Assembly (NCBI GenBank): GCA_017990795.1
Contig: JAGNNG010000036.1
Span: 1 to 9,943, forward strand
Reading direction: 5' to 3'
DNA: 9,943 nt
DNA from: Deltaproteobacteria bacterium
Lineage (GTDB): Bacteria; Myxococcota_A; Polyangia; Palsa-1104; JAEUJZ01
The position numbers were made by a program, and so were the translations under genes. Below, piece after piece: positions 1 to 6,289 of the stretch. Under the pieces are notes generated by a model. It saw only the letters and a list, made by a program, of their open reading frames with translations. It did not search any database and had not been told where the DNA came from. The first letter of the stretch is position 1. The number at the start of each line of letters is the position of its first letter.

Positions 1-1821
1 CACTGCAGCAACAACCGGAGCCACAGCCGCTGCAGCCTTGGCCAGCTTACCCTTCTTCCCTGCAGGTGCAGGAGGTGGAGCAACCTCAACTGGAGGAGGC
101 GGCGGAGGCGGTGCCGGCATCTTGGCGACAGCCACGCCACGCCAGGTCTCACGAACCAGCTCGTAGCCGCGCGTAAAGCCGCCGCTAATCATGTAGCTGA
201 CCAGCTCGATGTCGCTCCAGCCCTTAAAGAGTGGCGCAATCAGCGGTTGCACAATCGAAGCCGTCCCATCACCGCAGCGCACATCACCCCACGACTCTAG
301 GAAGTGCGCGCGAGGAATGTGAACCTGGGCCAGCTTCGCCGTCTCATCCCGAGTCTCACCCAGGTGAACAACCGCGACCTTGGCCAGCTTCTCGCTTAGC
401 TTCAGGTCTGCCGGAGCGTCGTAAGCCGGGTTGCCACCGAGGACAACCAGGGTATCAACCTCGCCCTTGTCCAGCGCCTGCGAGAGATCCCGCAGCGAGT
501 CCAGATCGAGCGGTCGTCCCGCATCAACAGCCTTGGTGTACGAAACCGACTCGCCCACTGCGCCCAGCGCCACATGGATGGCATGGACCAGCGCATGGAC
601 TGCAGCAGGCTGACTCGCACCAACGGAGATCACGGCGCGGGCCCGAGCGCGCACCAGATCTTCAGCAACGGCTTCTAGGAAGTTGTTGTCAAAGGTTGGC
701 GCGCCCTTAGGCAGCTGCGCCACAACCTCGGCAGGAAGCTGAACTCCAGCAGCTGCGAGCTTCCCGGCCAGTGCCGCCGCAAACAGAGCTACTTCGCTCG
801 GCTTTACGCGCAGGCGGTGATCGGCATTGGTTCCGGTGATCGTCCACGCTGACTCGACGACGTACAGACGATTCATGGTGTCGCCAGGCTTCTCAACCCG
901 ACGGCGTGCGGCAAAGTGCCGCGCATTCCGAACAGCGTCGGCAGAGATGCCCAGCATGTCCGAATCAAGCGCGACTACGATGTCGGCCTTTGCCAGGTCC
1001 AGGTGGCTAACCAAGTCATCGCCAAACGCAGCCCGACTGCCCGCGCGGATGTTGTCCTCGCAGACCGGCTCCCAGGTGTGCCACTTGGCATCGGGCAGCT
1101 GCGTCTTCATCTGCTCCCGCAGGCGAAGCAGCGTCGGAGAAGTCAGCGCACCAGAGAGGAATGCCAGCCCCTTGCCCCGCTGAGCAGCGAGCTTCTCGCG
1201 TCGCCCCTTCAGCGCAGCGGCAACATCATTGCGATCAAAGGCGCGAGCCTTGGCAACCGGAGCTTCGTGACCTTCCCCGTGGCCCTCTCCGTGTCCTTCA
1301 CCATGCTCACCACCGTGAACAACTGCAGCAACTTCCTCGTGATCCTTGCCGGCCACCATTGGGCCAGTGGAGCGGTCTGGATCATACAGATCCAGCAGCG
1401 CTGCCTGAACGAAGGAGTTGGTCGCGCCCAAGCTCATCGGATGCGCTGGATTGCCTTCGATCTTGGTAGGACGACCTTCGTTGCTCTCGACCAGGATGCC
1501 AAAGACTGCCGAACCCAGCGGCATTGCCGTCGCGTAGTACGTCGGCAGACCGATGACCATGTCCTCGGGGGCTTTGGTGTACGGAAGGATCTTCTCCTCG
1601 GGACGCCGACAGCCAGCCAGACCCGCGAGTGCTAGCGACGCACCCATCAGCGACATAAACGAACGTCGGCTAATCGGCGAGCTTAGCTCGGAGGCTCCGT
1701 CGGGAAACTCGCGCTGTAGGAAGTCACGAAATTCCGGCTTGTCCGCAAGCTGATCCAGGCTGCGCCAATAAACTTTCTCGTTGGGATCAGCGGCGGGCCA
1801 CTGTATTGGGGTTCGCTTCAT
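1..1821 (-). CDS. actB: ActB, molybdopterin-oxidoreductase-like subunit of alternative complex III (3' end outside window)
   Basis: ActB is the large periplasmic subunit of alternative complex III, which oxidises membrane quinol and passes electrons to cytochrome c or directly to an oxidase. In this family a molybdopterin-oxidoreductase-like domain lacking the cofactor is followed by an iron-sulfur domain. The 607 visible codons cover most of the first domain and stay open to the window edge, so the iron-sulfur half is not seen. Residues 17-47 form the characteristic N-terminal extension (YWRSLDQLA, then FLQREFP). A Tat motif SRRSF at 51-55 leads into a hydrophobic stretch ending LAGC at 68-71, which also fits a lipobox. 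Further family-like segments are EGRPTKIEGNPAHP (115-128), TGTNADHR (329-336) and LGGNPAYDAP (461-470). A His/Gly/Glu repeat lies at 168-187, and a Pro-rich then Ala/Lys-rich stretch at 568-607. The ATG overlaps the actA stop as ATGA, implying translational coupling. Identity is confident; full length is unknown. Confidence 0.93.
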   Translation of the reverse strand, partial: MKRTPIQWPAADPNEKVYWRSLDQLADKPEFRDFLQREFPDGASELSSPISRRSFMSLMGASLALAGLAGCRRPEEKILPYTKAPEDMVIGLPTYYATAMPLGSAVFGILVESNEGRPTKIEGNPAHPMSLGATNSFVQAALLDLYDPDRSTGPMVAGKDHEEVAAVVHGGEHGEGHGEGHGEGHEAPVAKARAFDRNDVAAALKGRREKLAAQRGKGLAFLSGALTSPTLLRLREQMKTQLPDAKWHTWEPVCEDNIRAGSRAAFGDDLVSHLDLAKADIVVALDSDMLGISADAVRNARHFAARRRVEKPGDTMNRLYVVESAWTITGTNADHRLRVKPSEVALFAAALAGKLAAAGVQLPAEVVAQLPKGAPTFDNNFLEAVAEDLVRARARAVISVGASQPAAVHALVHAIHVALGAVGESVSYTKAVDAGRPLDLDSLRDLSQALDKGEVDTLVVLGGNPAYDAPADLKLSEKLAKVAVVHLGETRDETAKLAQVHIPRAHFLESWGDVRCGDGTASIVQPLIAPLFKGWSDIELVSYMISGGFTRGYELVRETWRGVAVAKMPAPPPPPPPVEVAPPPAPAGKKGKLAKAAAAVAPVVAAV

Positions 1822-2495
1822 CGGTGGCACCTAGAGCAATCAGTAGGAGGCGCGATCTGCTTTTCTGAAACGATCTTCTGACCAAAGGACTCAGCGGTTT
1901 CCCCGCTTGGCGGCGCCCAGTCCATGGTCGTGATCTTGTCCACGGGACGAAGGTGGGAAGCCGGGTCGCGGTGACATTCCAAGCACCACCCCATGCTCAG
2001 TGGCTGCACTTGCTTGACGGTCACCATCTGATCGATGCGCCCGTGGCACTCGACACAGCCCACACCGCGCGTCACGTGTCGCGCATGGTTGAAGTAAACG
2101 TAATCCGGAGCTTTGTGAACCTTGACCCAAGGCACCGGATTGCCCGTTGCCCAGCTGTCCCGCAGCGCCTGCAGCTTCGGTGAGTCCTTCTTCACCTGGG
2201 CGTGGCAGTTCATACAGACCTGGGTGGGAGGAACTGACGCGACAGCGCTCTTTTCAACGCCGACGTGACAGTACCGACAGTCCATTCCCATCTCTCCCGC
2301 ATGAAGCTTGTGAGAGTACGGAATCGGCTGTTCCGGTTGATACCCGACATCTGTATGTCGGGGCGAGAAGTAGTACCAGATCCCGAAGATGGTACCGATC
2401 AATCCCATTGTTACGGCTGCCAGGGACAGCGGCGGGAGCGCATTCGTCCATGGCGGGAATACAAATCGTTGGTTGTCCATCGGCTGCATAGTCAT
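1818..2495 (-). CDS. actA: ActA, membrane-anchored pentaheme cytochrome c of alternative complex III
   Basis: ActA carries the c-type hemes that relay electrons through alternative complex III on the periplasmic side. With the chosen start the protein has 225 residues. It has one hydrophobic segment at about 22-42, an uncleaved membrane anchor, and then five CxxCH heme sites: CRYCH at 73, CMNCH at 94, CVECH at 147, CLECH at 171 and CSRCH at 220. Five is the number expected for ActA. The reading frame opens at a TTG at 2516, but the ATG at 2495 is preferred because AAGAGG (2510-2505) stands 9 nt before it. In-frame ATGs at 2489 and 2480 are alternatives. The last heme motif lies one residue before the stop, and the stop overlaps the actB ATG by 4 bp. 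actA followed directly by actB is the canonical order of the operon. A possible sigma-54 promoter lies immediately upstream, but its predicted start point would remove the Shine-Dalgarno from the transcript, so the start codon and promoter calls are in tension. Confidence 0.95.
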   Translation of the reverse strand: MTMQPMDNQRFVFPPWTNALPPLSLAAVTMGLIGTIFGIWYYFSPRHTDVGYQPEQPIPYSHKLHAGEMGMDCRYCHVGVEKSAVASVPPTQVCMNCHAQVKKDSPKLQALRDSWATGNPVPWVKVHKAPDYVYFNHARHVTRGVGCVECHGRIDQMVTVKQVQPLSMGWCLECHRDPASHLRPVDKITTMDWAPPSGETAESFGQKIVSEKQIAPPTDCSRCHR

Positions 2496-2510
2496 GTCAC
2501 AGGGCCTCTT

Positions 2511-2528
2511 GAGCAATCTCTGTGCCGG
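2511..2528 (-). promoter_or_regulatory. Candidate sigma-54 (-24/-12) promoter upstream of actA
   Basis: Read on the minus strand, the site is CGGCACAGAGATTGCT. It keeps GGCAC and TTGC at the sigma-54 spacing: GG at 2526-2525, GC at 2514-2513, 10 nt between them. Deviations from the TGGCACG-N4-TTGCW consensus are the first T and the G after CAC. Transcription would start near 2501, only about 6 nt before the preferred actA ATG and downstream of its AAGAGG. The real start would then be near-leaderless or at ATG 2489 or 2480. The neighbouring regulator is a sigma-54 activator, which raises the plausibility. It could still be a chance match. Confidence 0.45.
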
Positions 2529-2542
2529 CTGCGGTGCGCCCT

Positions 2543-2575
2543 AAAAAGCCCTGAACTCCTGGGTTTTCAAGGGCT
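2543..2575 (-). terminator. Intrinsic terminator of the kinase-regulator transcription unit
   Basis: On the minus strand, AGCCCTTGAA (2575-2566) can pair with TTCAGGGCT (2555-2547). This gives six plus three base pairs with one bulged T, around a loop of about 10 nt. GGGCT runs straight into a T5 tract (2547-2543). This is the usual intrinsic terminator layout. It lies about 178 nt after the regulator stop and just before the -24/-12 match, so it probably separates the two-component unit from the act operon. If the act transcript starts further upstream, the same structure would act as a leader attenuator. Confidence 0.6.
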
Positions 2576-2585
2576 GCGGCGGTCG

Positions 2586-2595
2586 GCACATGTGC
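2586..2595. promoter_or_regulatory. 10-bp palindrome upstream of actA, possible operator
   Basis: GCACATGTGC is a perfect 10-bp palindrome. Its centre lies about 90 bp upstream of the start point predicted from the -24/-12 match, a usual distance for an enhancer-binding site. Function is inferred from position and symmetry only. Confidence 0.25.
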
Positions 2596-2622
2596 ACCAA
2601 CCCTCCGGCTGCGAAAGGGCGC

Positions 2623-2647
2623 GGCAAATTGCCACGGCATAATGCCG
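2623..2647. promoter_or_regulatory. Tandem GGCA-N3-TGCC palindromes, candidate activator binding sites
   Basis: Two adjacent inverted repeats share one pattern. GGCAAATTGCC (2623-2633) has 5-bp arms around one base. CGGCATAATGCCG (2635-2647) has 6-bp arms around one base. Both contain GGCA-N3-TGCC, and their centres (2628 and 2641) are 13 bp apart. They lie about 125-140 bp upstream of the predicted sigma-54 start point, within the usual range for enhancer-binding proteins. The loops are too short for stable hairpins, so paired protein binding sites are more likely than RNA structure. The binding protein is unknown; the adjacent NtrC-type regulator is the obvious candidate. Confidence 0.4.
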
Positions 2648-2704
2648 CACCCCTGCGTGTTACGTGAACTGTTGCTGCGTACGCTCATCGTGTTGATTTT
2701 CAGA

Positions 2705-2716
2705 AGCAAGCTTGCT
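2705..2716. repeat. Perfect 12-bp palindrome AGCAAGCTTGCT
   Basis: This fully symmetric 12-bp sequence lies 37 bp beyond the regulator stop, in the noncoding gap before actA. It has no central loop, so a DNA-binding site is more plausible than a hairpin. It does not share the GGCA-N3-TGCC pattern of the sites nearer actA. No function can be assigned. Confidence 0.25.
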
Positions 2717-2752
2717 GCCTTGTCAGGCCTGCGTGCTGCCATGGCCCTCGCG

Positions 2753-4345
2753 CTACTCATCACGCCACTCAATGCCAAGACCGCGCAGCTTTCGCTGCAG
2801 CGTCCGTCGGTCTATATCAAGAAGTTTGGCAACCATGGTGATGTTCTTGTGCTCTCTTAGTAGCTGTTCGATGTGTCGAATTTCCAGCTCACGCAGCGAG
2901 AGCGGAGCGCCTGCGGCCACGGAGACTAACAAAGGCCGACTTTGGCTGGCAAGCGATGAAGTTGGGAAATGTTGTGTGGCACCTAAGCGACGGGATTCTA
3001 GGCCTGAAAGCTCCCCATTGGTTAGCTGTTGCGCAGGAGTCGCAGGCTGCGGCGAGTGCGATTCAGTAATGCCCATCGGCCCCGTGAAAGCCTGGGGTCG
3101 CAGCGTGCGAAACGGGTCTTCAGCCAACATGCGCCGCACTAGCTCACCGTCGACAACCCCGCCCTGCGCAAACAGCGACACCCTGCGGATGACGTTGACC
3201 AGTTCGCGCACGTTGCCGGGATAGTCATGCCGGGCCAGCGCCGCATGGGCATCCGAGGTCAGCTTCAACCCCGTCTCCGCATGAAGAGGACTCGACTGCG
3301 CCACCTTCTGCAGCCAGTGCTCGGCGATCTGTCCGATGTCATCGGCATGCTCACGCAGCGGTGGTAGCACCACCGGTAACACGGCCAATCGGTAGTACAA
3401 ATCTTCTCGAAACTTACCTTGGCGCACCAGGCTCCGCAGATCGCGGTTGGTGGCACAGATCAGGCTGGCCTGCAGCGGCTCCTCTTTAACCTCACCGACA
3501 GGGCGAAAGGTTCGCATCTCCAGCGCCCGCAGCAGCTTGGGCTGTAGCTCAATGGGTAGCTCGCTGACTTCATCTAGGAACAGCGTGCCCTGCCCTGCCT
3601 CAGCAAACAGCCCGCGCTTGCGTCGATCTGCCCCCGTAAACGCCCCCTTGGCATGCCCAAACAGCTCACTCTCACAGAGCTCACGCGGTAAACAGGCCAG
3701 GTTGATGGCTACCATCGGTAGCCCTGCCCGCCGCGAGCACTGATGCATATAGCGAGCAGCCACTTCCTTCCCCGTCCCCGTCTCGCCGTATAACAGCACC
3801 GGGTCATTGGCCTGCGCAAAGTTAGACAGCACCTCGCGCAGCGACCGCATCACTGCCGAGTCCCCCACCAGCTGCTCGCGACCTCTGAGCTCACTGGCCA
3901 GCGCTTGATGAATGACCGGTAGCAGCTCGTCGGCATCCAGCGGCTTTTGCAGAAACGAAAAAGCGCCCAGCCGCATCGCCTCAACAGCCTCGGGGATCGT
4001 GCCGTGCCCCGTAAGCACGATGGTCTTGGGTCGTCGGCGCGGCGTCTGCCGCAGCACCTGCATCCCCGAGACCTCCGGCATCTGCAGGTCAAGGATCATC
4101 ACGTCTGCCAAGCAGCCTTCATCCATCAGCGCCGAGATCGCAGCCATGCCACCGCTAAGCTCTGTGATCTGTAGGCCCTTGCGCCCCAGGGCCTTGGCCA
4201 TAGCACGACGAAAGGTGGCATCGTCATCGACAAGAAAGACCCTTGGCAACAGGCCACCAGCGCCTGCCGCATACTTGCTACCAAGGTTCTCTTGGGCAGA
4301 GCTTCCGACATCGACACCAGAGCCTGAAACAGCGCGGAGACTCAT
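2753..4345 (-). CDS. NtrC-type sigma-54-dependent response regulator with RegA-like receiver and DNA-binding ends
   Basis: This 530-residue cytoplasmic activator would receive phosphate from the adjacent kinase and remodel sigma-54 RNA polymerase. The receiver (about 34-150) has acidic residues D40-D42, phospho-acceptor D86, T112 and K134. The AAA+ domain (about 158-390) is complete: Walker A GETGTGKE at 187-194, GAFTGA at 234-239, Walker B LFLDE at 255-259, and arginines R313 and R319 in REDLYYRL. A low-complexity linker (about 411-480) precedes a Fis-type helix-turn-helix (about 484-524) with RRTLQRKL at 513-520. The receiver start (LVDDDATFRRAMAKAL) and RRTLQRKL resemble RegA/PrrA/ActR, which lack an AAA+ domain. 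The start is the ATG at 4345 because it overlaps the kinase stop as ATGA; the frame continues 40 codons upstream, but into kinase coding sequence. The physiological target is unknown; the act operon downstream is the best guess. Confidence 0.94.
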   Translation of the reverse strand: MSLRAVSGSGVDVGSSAQENLGSKYAAGAGGLLPRVFLVDDDATFRRAMAKALGRKGLQITELSGGMAAISALMDEGCLADVMILDLQMPEVSGMQVLRQTPRRRPKTIVLTGHGTIPEAVEAMRLGAFSFLQKPLDADELLPVIHQALASELRGREQLVGDSAVMRSLREVLSNFAQANDPVLLYGETGTGKEVAARYMHQCSRRAGLPMVAINLACLPRELCESELFGHAKGAFTGADRRKRGLFAEAGQGTLFLDEVSELPIELQPKLLRALEMRTFRPVGEVKEEPLQASLICATNRDLRSLVRQGKFREDLYYRLAVLPVVLPPLREHADDIGQIAEHWLQKVAQSSPLHAETGLKLTSDAHAALARHDYPGNVRELVNVIRRVSLFAQGGVVDGELVRRMLAEDPFRTLRPQAFTGPMGITESHSPQPATPAQQLTNGELSGLESRRLGATQHFPTSSLASQSRPLLVSVAAGAPLSLRELEIRHIEQLLREHKNITMVAKLLDIDRRTLQRKLRGLGIEWRDE

Positions 4346-6141
4346 GATGAACTCGCTGTGACAATCTCTGCCTGTTTCAGCAGGGCCAGGCGCGCGACCA
4401 CCCCGCCACCTTCCGCATTTTGCACGGTCAGCTCTGCGCGCAGCTGGTGAGCCAGGCGTGCACACGTGTAAAGCCCCAAGCCCGTGCCTTTGCCCGGCGG
4501 CTTGGTGCTGACAAATGGTTCAAACAGCCGCGCCCGCACCGACTCAGAGAGCCCTGGACCGCGATCGCGCACCGTCAGCAAGACCTGCTCCGTTGAGTCA
4601 TGCAAGCTGACCTCCACCGATTGATCGGATGCATCCCGGGCATTTTGCAACAGGTTCACCAAGATCTGTAACAAGCGATCACCGTCGGTCACACACGAGG
4701 CATCAAGGTCACCGACCAGGTTGACGCTGGCGCGACCCGGCTGCCGACCGTAAGCCAGTCGTGCGGCCCGCCTGACCACTTCTGCCACCACGGTATGCAC
4801 CGGCGTATGGCTGCCAAGCCGCGCCGTGGACAGCAGCTCACGCGAGATCTCGCGACAGCGACGGGCTTCATCAATGATCAGCTGAATCGACTCCACCGAG
4901 TCAGAGTCCACCTTGGCGTGCGACAGGTCCACTGCCAGTGTTTGGATGCTCGCCAGCGGCGTATTTAGCTCGTGCGCCACCTGCTGCATCGCACGCCCGA
5001 GGCTCGCCAGCTGCTCTAGCATGATCGCGCGCTGCTCATTAACAGTGGCTTCGGTGCGATCGACATAAATGAAGGCTCGCACACCATCGGCGCCCCAGCC
5101 AGACAATGCCAACATCTCGTAGATACGCGCCTCTCCGGCCTCCGTGTGGGCCAGTCGGCGCGGCTGACCATCGTCCCCGCTGCTCGCAGCCAGCCCCGCC
5201 GGCAGCTTCCACTGACCATCAGCACACGGATGCAGCGTCGCGGCCCGTCGATTGGCAAGCAGCAGCCGCCCGTCGGGGTCCACTAGCTCTAGGCCGACAT
5301 GCAAGGTATCCAGCGCCGCCAGCAGCAGATCGTAGTTTCGCAGGGCACGACCTTGCTCACGCTCGACAAAGCGCATCATTCCCAGCGCAAAGTAGGCTAG
5401 GCACGCCACGGTCAGCACTGCCGCCCCCGCAGTCAGCCACAGCGGCGGAGCCGTCAGCGCCTGCGACAGCAGCCAGCCAAAGTGCTCTGCCACCACCAGC
5501 AGGCCAATGCCAAGCAAGCCCACAGCGGCAGCAAACAGCGCGCCTCGGAAGTAGCCCAGCATCGCGCCGATCACGACATGAAAGCCGAAGAACATGCTGA
5601 TCGGGTTGCGAACCCCACCGCTGGCCAGCAAGAGCAGCGTCAGGGCTCCCACGTCGGCCAGGGCTTGCAGCTCCAGCTCTCGCGTGCCGTCGGTCTTGAT
5701 CGATGGTGAAGAGGAACTGCCCGGGACGTCCCGACCCCGCAGCCTGTCGCCAATGCGGCGCAAATACCAAAGCCCGCGCCTGCCGCTGCGCTCCGGGGAC
5801 GTACCTGCGACCTCGGCCAGCGCCCGAATGGTACTGACGCTAACGTCAGCGTCTGCCTGCCCGGAAGCAGAGCCCGCAGCGTCGACAATCGCCCGCAGCG
5901 CCCGCTGAGCACTGTGCTCCAACCTGCGCAGCCGCACCAAAAATGCCAGGTTGTAAAAGACCCCCACCGCCAGCGCGATTGCGATCGGACCCGCCGATAC
6001 CCAAGCAAACCGCGCCGCCTGCGCCACGCCTAAGCCGACCGCGACGCCAAGCAGCGCCAGCCAGCGCAGCCGCACCAGCCAGCGCAACCGCGAGGTCGGC
6101 GGCACCGCAAAAAATCCCGGAGTGGTTTTGGCTTCAAACAT
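4342..6141 (-). CDS. Membrane sensor histidine kinase, RegB/PrrB-like redox sensor
   Basis: This 599-residue kinase probably phosphorylates the regulator encoded immediately after it, since the stop overlaps the next ATG as ATGA. Two hydrophobic segments lie at about 27-45 and 50-70. A polar stretch of about 88 residues follows (71-158), then roughly four more segments between 159 and 256. Between the third and fourth is GGVRNPI at 175-181, which matches the GGxxNPF quinone-site motif of RegB/PrrB. A PAS-like region (about 268-365) precedes HisKA. The H-box is HELNTPLASI with phospho-acceptor H390. C429 sits in RRCREISREL, where RegB carries its redox-active cysteine as far as I recall. The ATPase has N500 (N-box), DRGPGL at 526-531, FEPFVSTK at 540-547 and GKGTGLGL at 550-557. 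RegB lacks both the PAS-like region and the polar insert. The ATG at 6141 has no clear Shine-Dalgarno. Kinase identity is certain; the quinone-sensing role is inferred from motifs. Confidence 0.92.
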   Translation of the reverse strand: MFEAKTTPGFFAVPPTSRLRWLVRLRWLALLGVAVGLGVAQAARFAWVSAGPIAIALAVGVFYNLAFLVRLRRLEHSAQRALRAIVDAAGSASGQADADVSVSTIRALAEVAGTSPERSGRRGLWYLRRIGDRLRGRDVPGSSSSPSIKTDGTRELELQALADVGALTLLLLASGGVRNPISMFFGFHVVIGAMLGYFRGALFAAAVGLLGIGLLVVAEHFGWLLSQALTAPPLWLTAGAAVLTVACLAYFALGMMRFVEREQGRALRNYDLLLAALDTLHVGLELVDPDGRLLLANRRAATLHPCADGQWKLPAGLAASSGDDGQPRRLAHTEAGEARIYEMLALSGWGADGVRAFIYVDRTEATVNEQRAIMLEQLASLGRAMQQVAHELNTPLASIQTLAVDLSHAKVDSDSVESIQLIIDEARRCREISRELLSTARLGSHTPVHTVVAEVVRRAARLAYGRQPGRASVNLVGDLDASCVTDGDRLLQILVNLLQNARDASDQSVEVSLHDSTEQVLLTVRDRGPGLSESVRARLFEPFVSTKPPGKGTGLGLYTCARLAHQLRAELTVQNAEGGGVVARLALLKQAEIVTASSS

Positions 6142-6147
6142 GGCCAG

Positions 6148-6159
6148 TGGCAGATGCCA
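6148..6159. promoter_or_regulatory. Inverted repeat TGGCA-N2-TGCCA just upstream of the kinase start
   Basis: TGGCAGATGCCA has 5-bp arms around two bases and lies 7 bp before the kinase ATG. Its half-sites resemble those upstream of actA (GGCA and TGCC), but the spacer is 2 rather than 3 bases, which turns the half-sites differently on the helix. It could be an autoregulatory site or a chance palindrome. It also covers the place where a ribosome binding site should be, and none is visible there. Confidence 0.25.
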
Positions 6160-6254
6160 TCATATGCAAGGGCAAGCCGTAGCCGGTGCATTTGCCGATG
6201 CTCGCCCAGCGATTTGTGGCAAGCAGCCCGGCTCTCGACGGCAAAGATAGGTTA

Positions 6255-6276
6255 AGGCAGCAGCAAGCCGCTGCCT
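6255..6276 (-). terminator. Hairpin after the Rieske gene, possible terminator without a T tract
   Basis: AGGCAGC (6255-6261) and GCTGCCT (6270-6276) form a 7-bp GC-rich stem with an 8-nt loop, beginning 13 nt after the Rieske stop. On the minus strand it is followed by TTAACC rather than a run of T, so intrinsic termination would be weak. It may stabilise the 3' end of the Rieske mRNA or partly separate it from the kinase gene. Confidence 0.35.
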
Positions 6277-6289
6277 CAAAGCGCGGTTA

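Noticed and set aside
231..710. Open frame of 159 codons on the plus strand
   Set aside because: Antisense to actB, with a low-complexity Pro/Arg/His-rich product and no motif.
916..1635. Open frame of 239 codons on the plus strand
   Set aside because: It lies wholly antisense to actB, whose translation shows clear family motifs throughout. The product has no recognisable domain; long antisense frames are common in GC-rich coding DNA.
1823..1837. TGGCAC followed by GCAA inside actA, considered as a sigma-54 promoter
   Set aside because: The GG-GC spacing is 8 rather than 10, the strand is wrong for the act genes, and it lies inside actA coding sequence.
4346..4465. N-terminal extension of the response regulator by 40 codons
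   Set aside because: It would overlap 120 bp of the kinase gene and reads as an Arg/Gly-rich, non-receiver sequence. The ATG at 4345 with ATGA overlap is the natural start.
5106..5600. Open frame of 164 codons on the plus strand
   Set aside because: Antisense to the histidine kinase; the product is Pro/Ala/Ser-rich without a domain.
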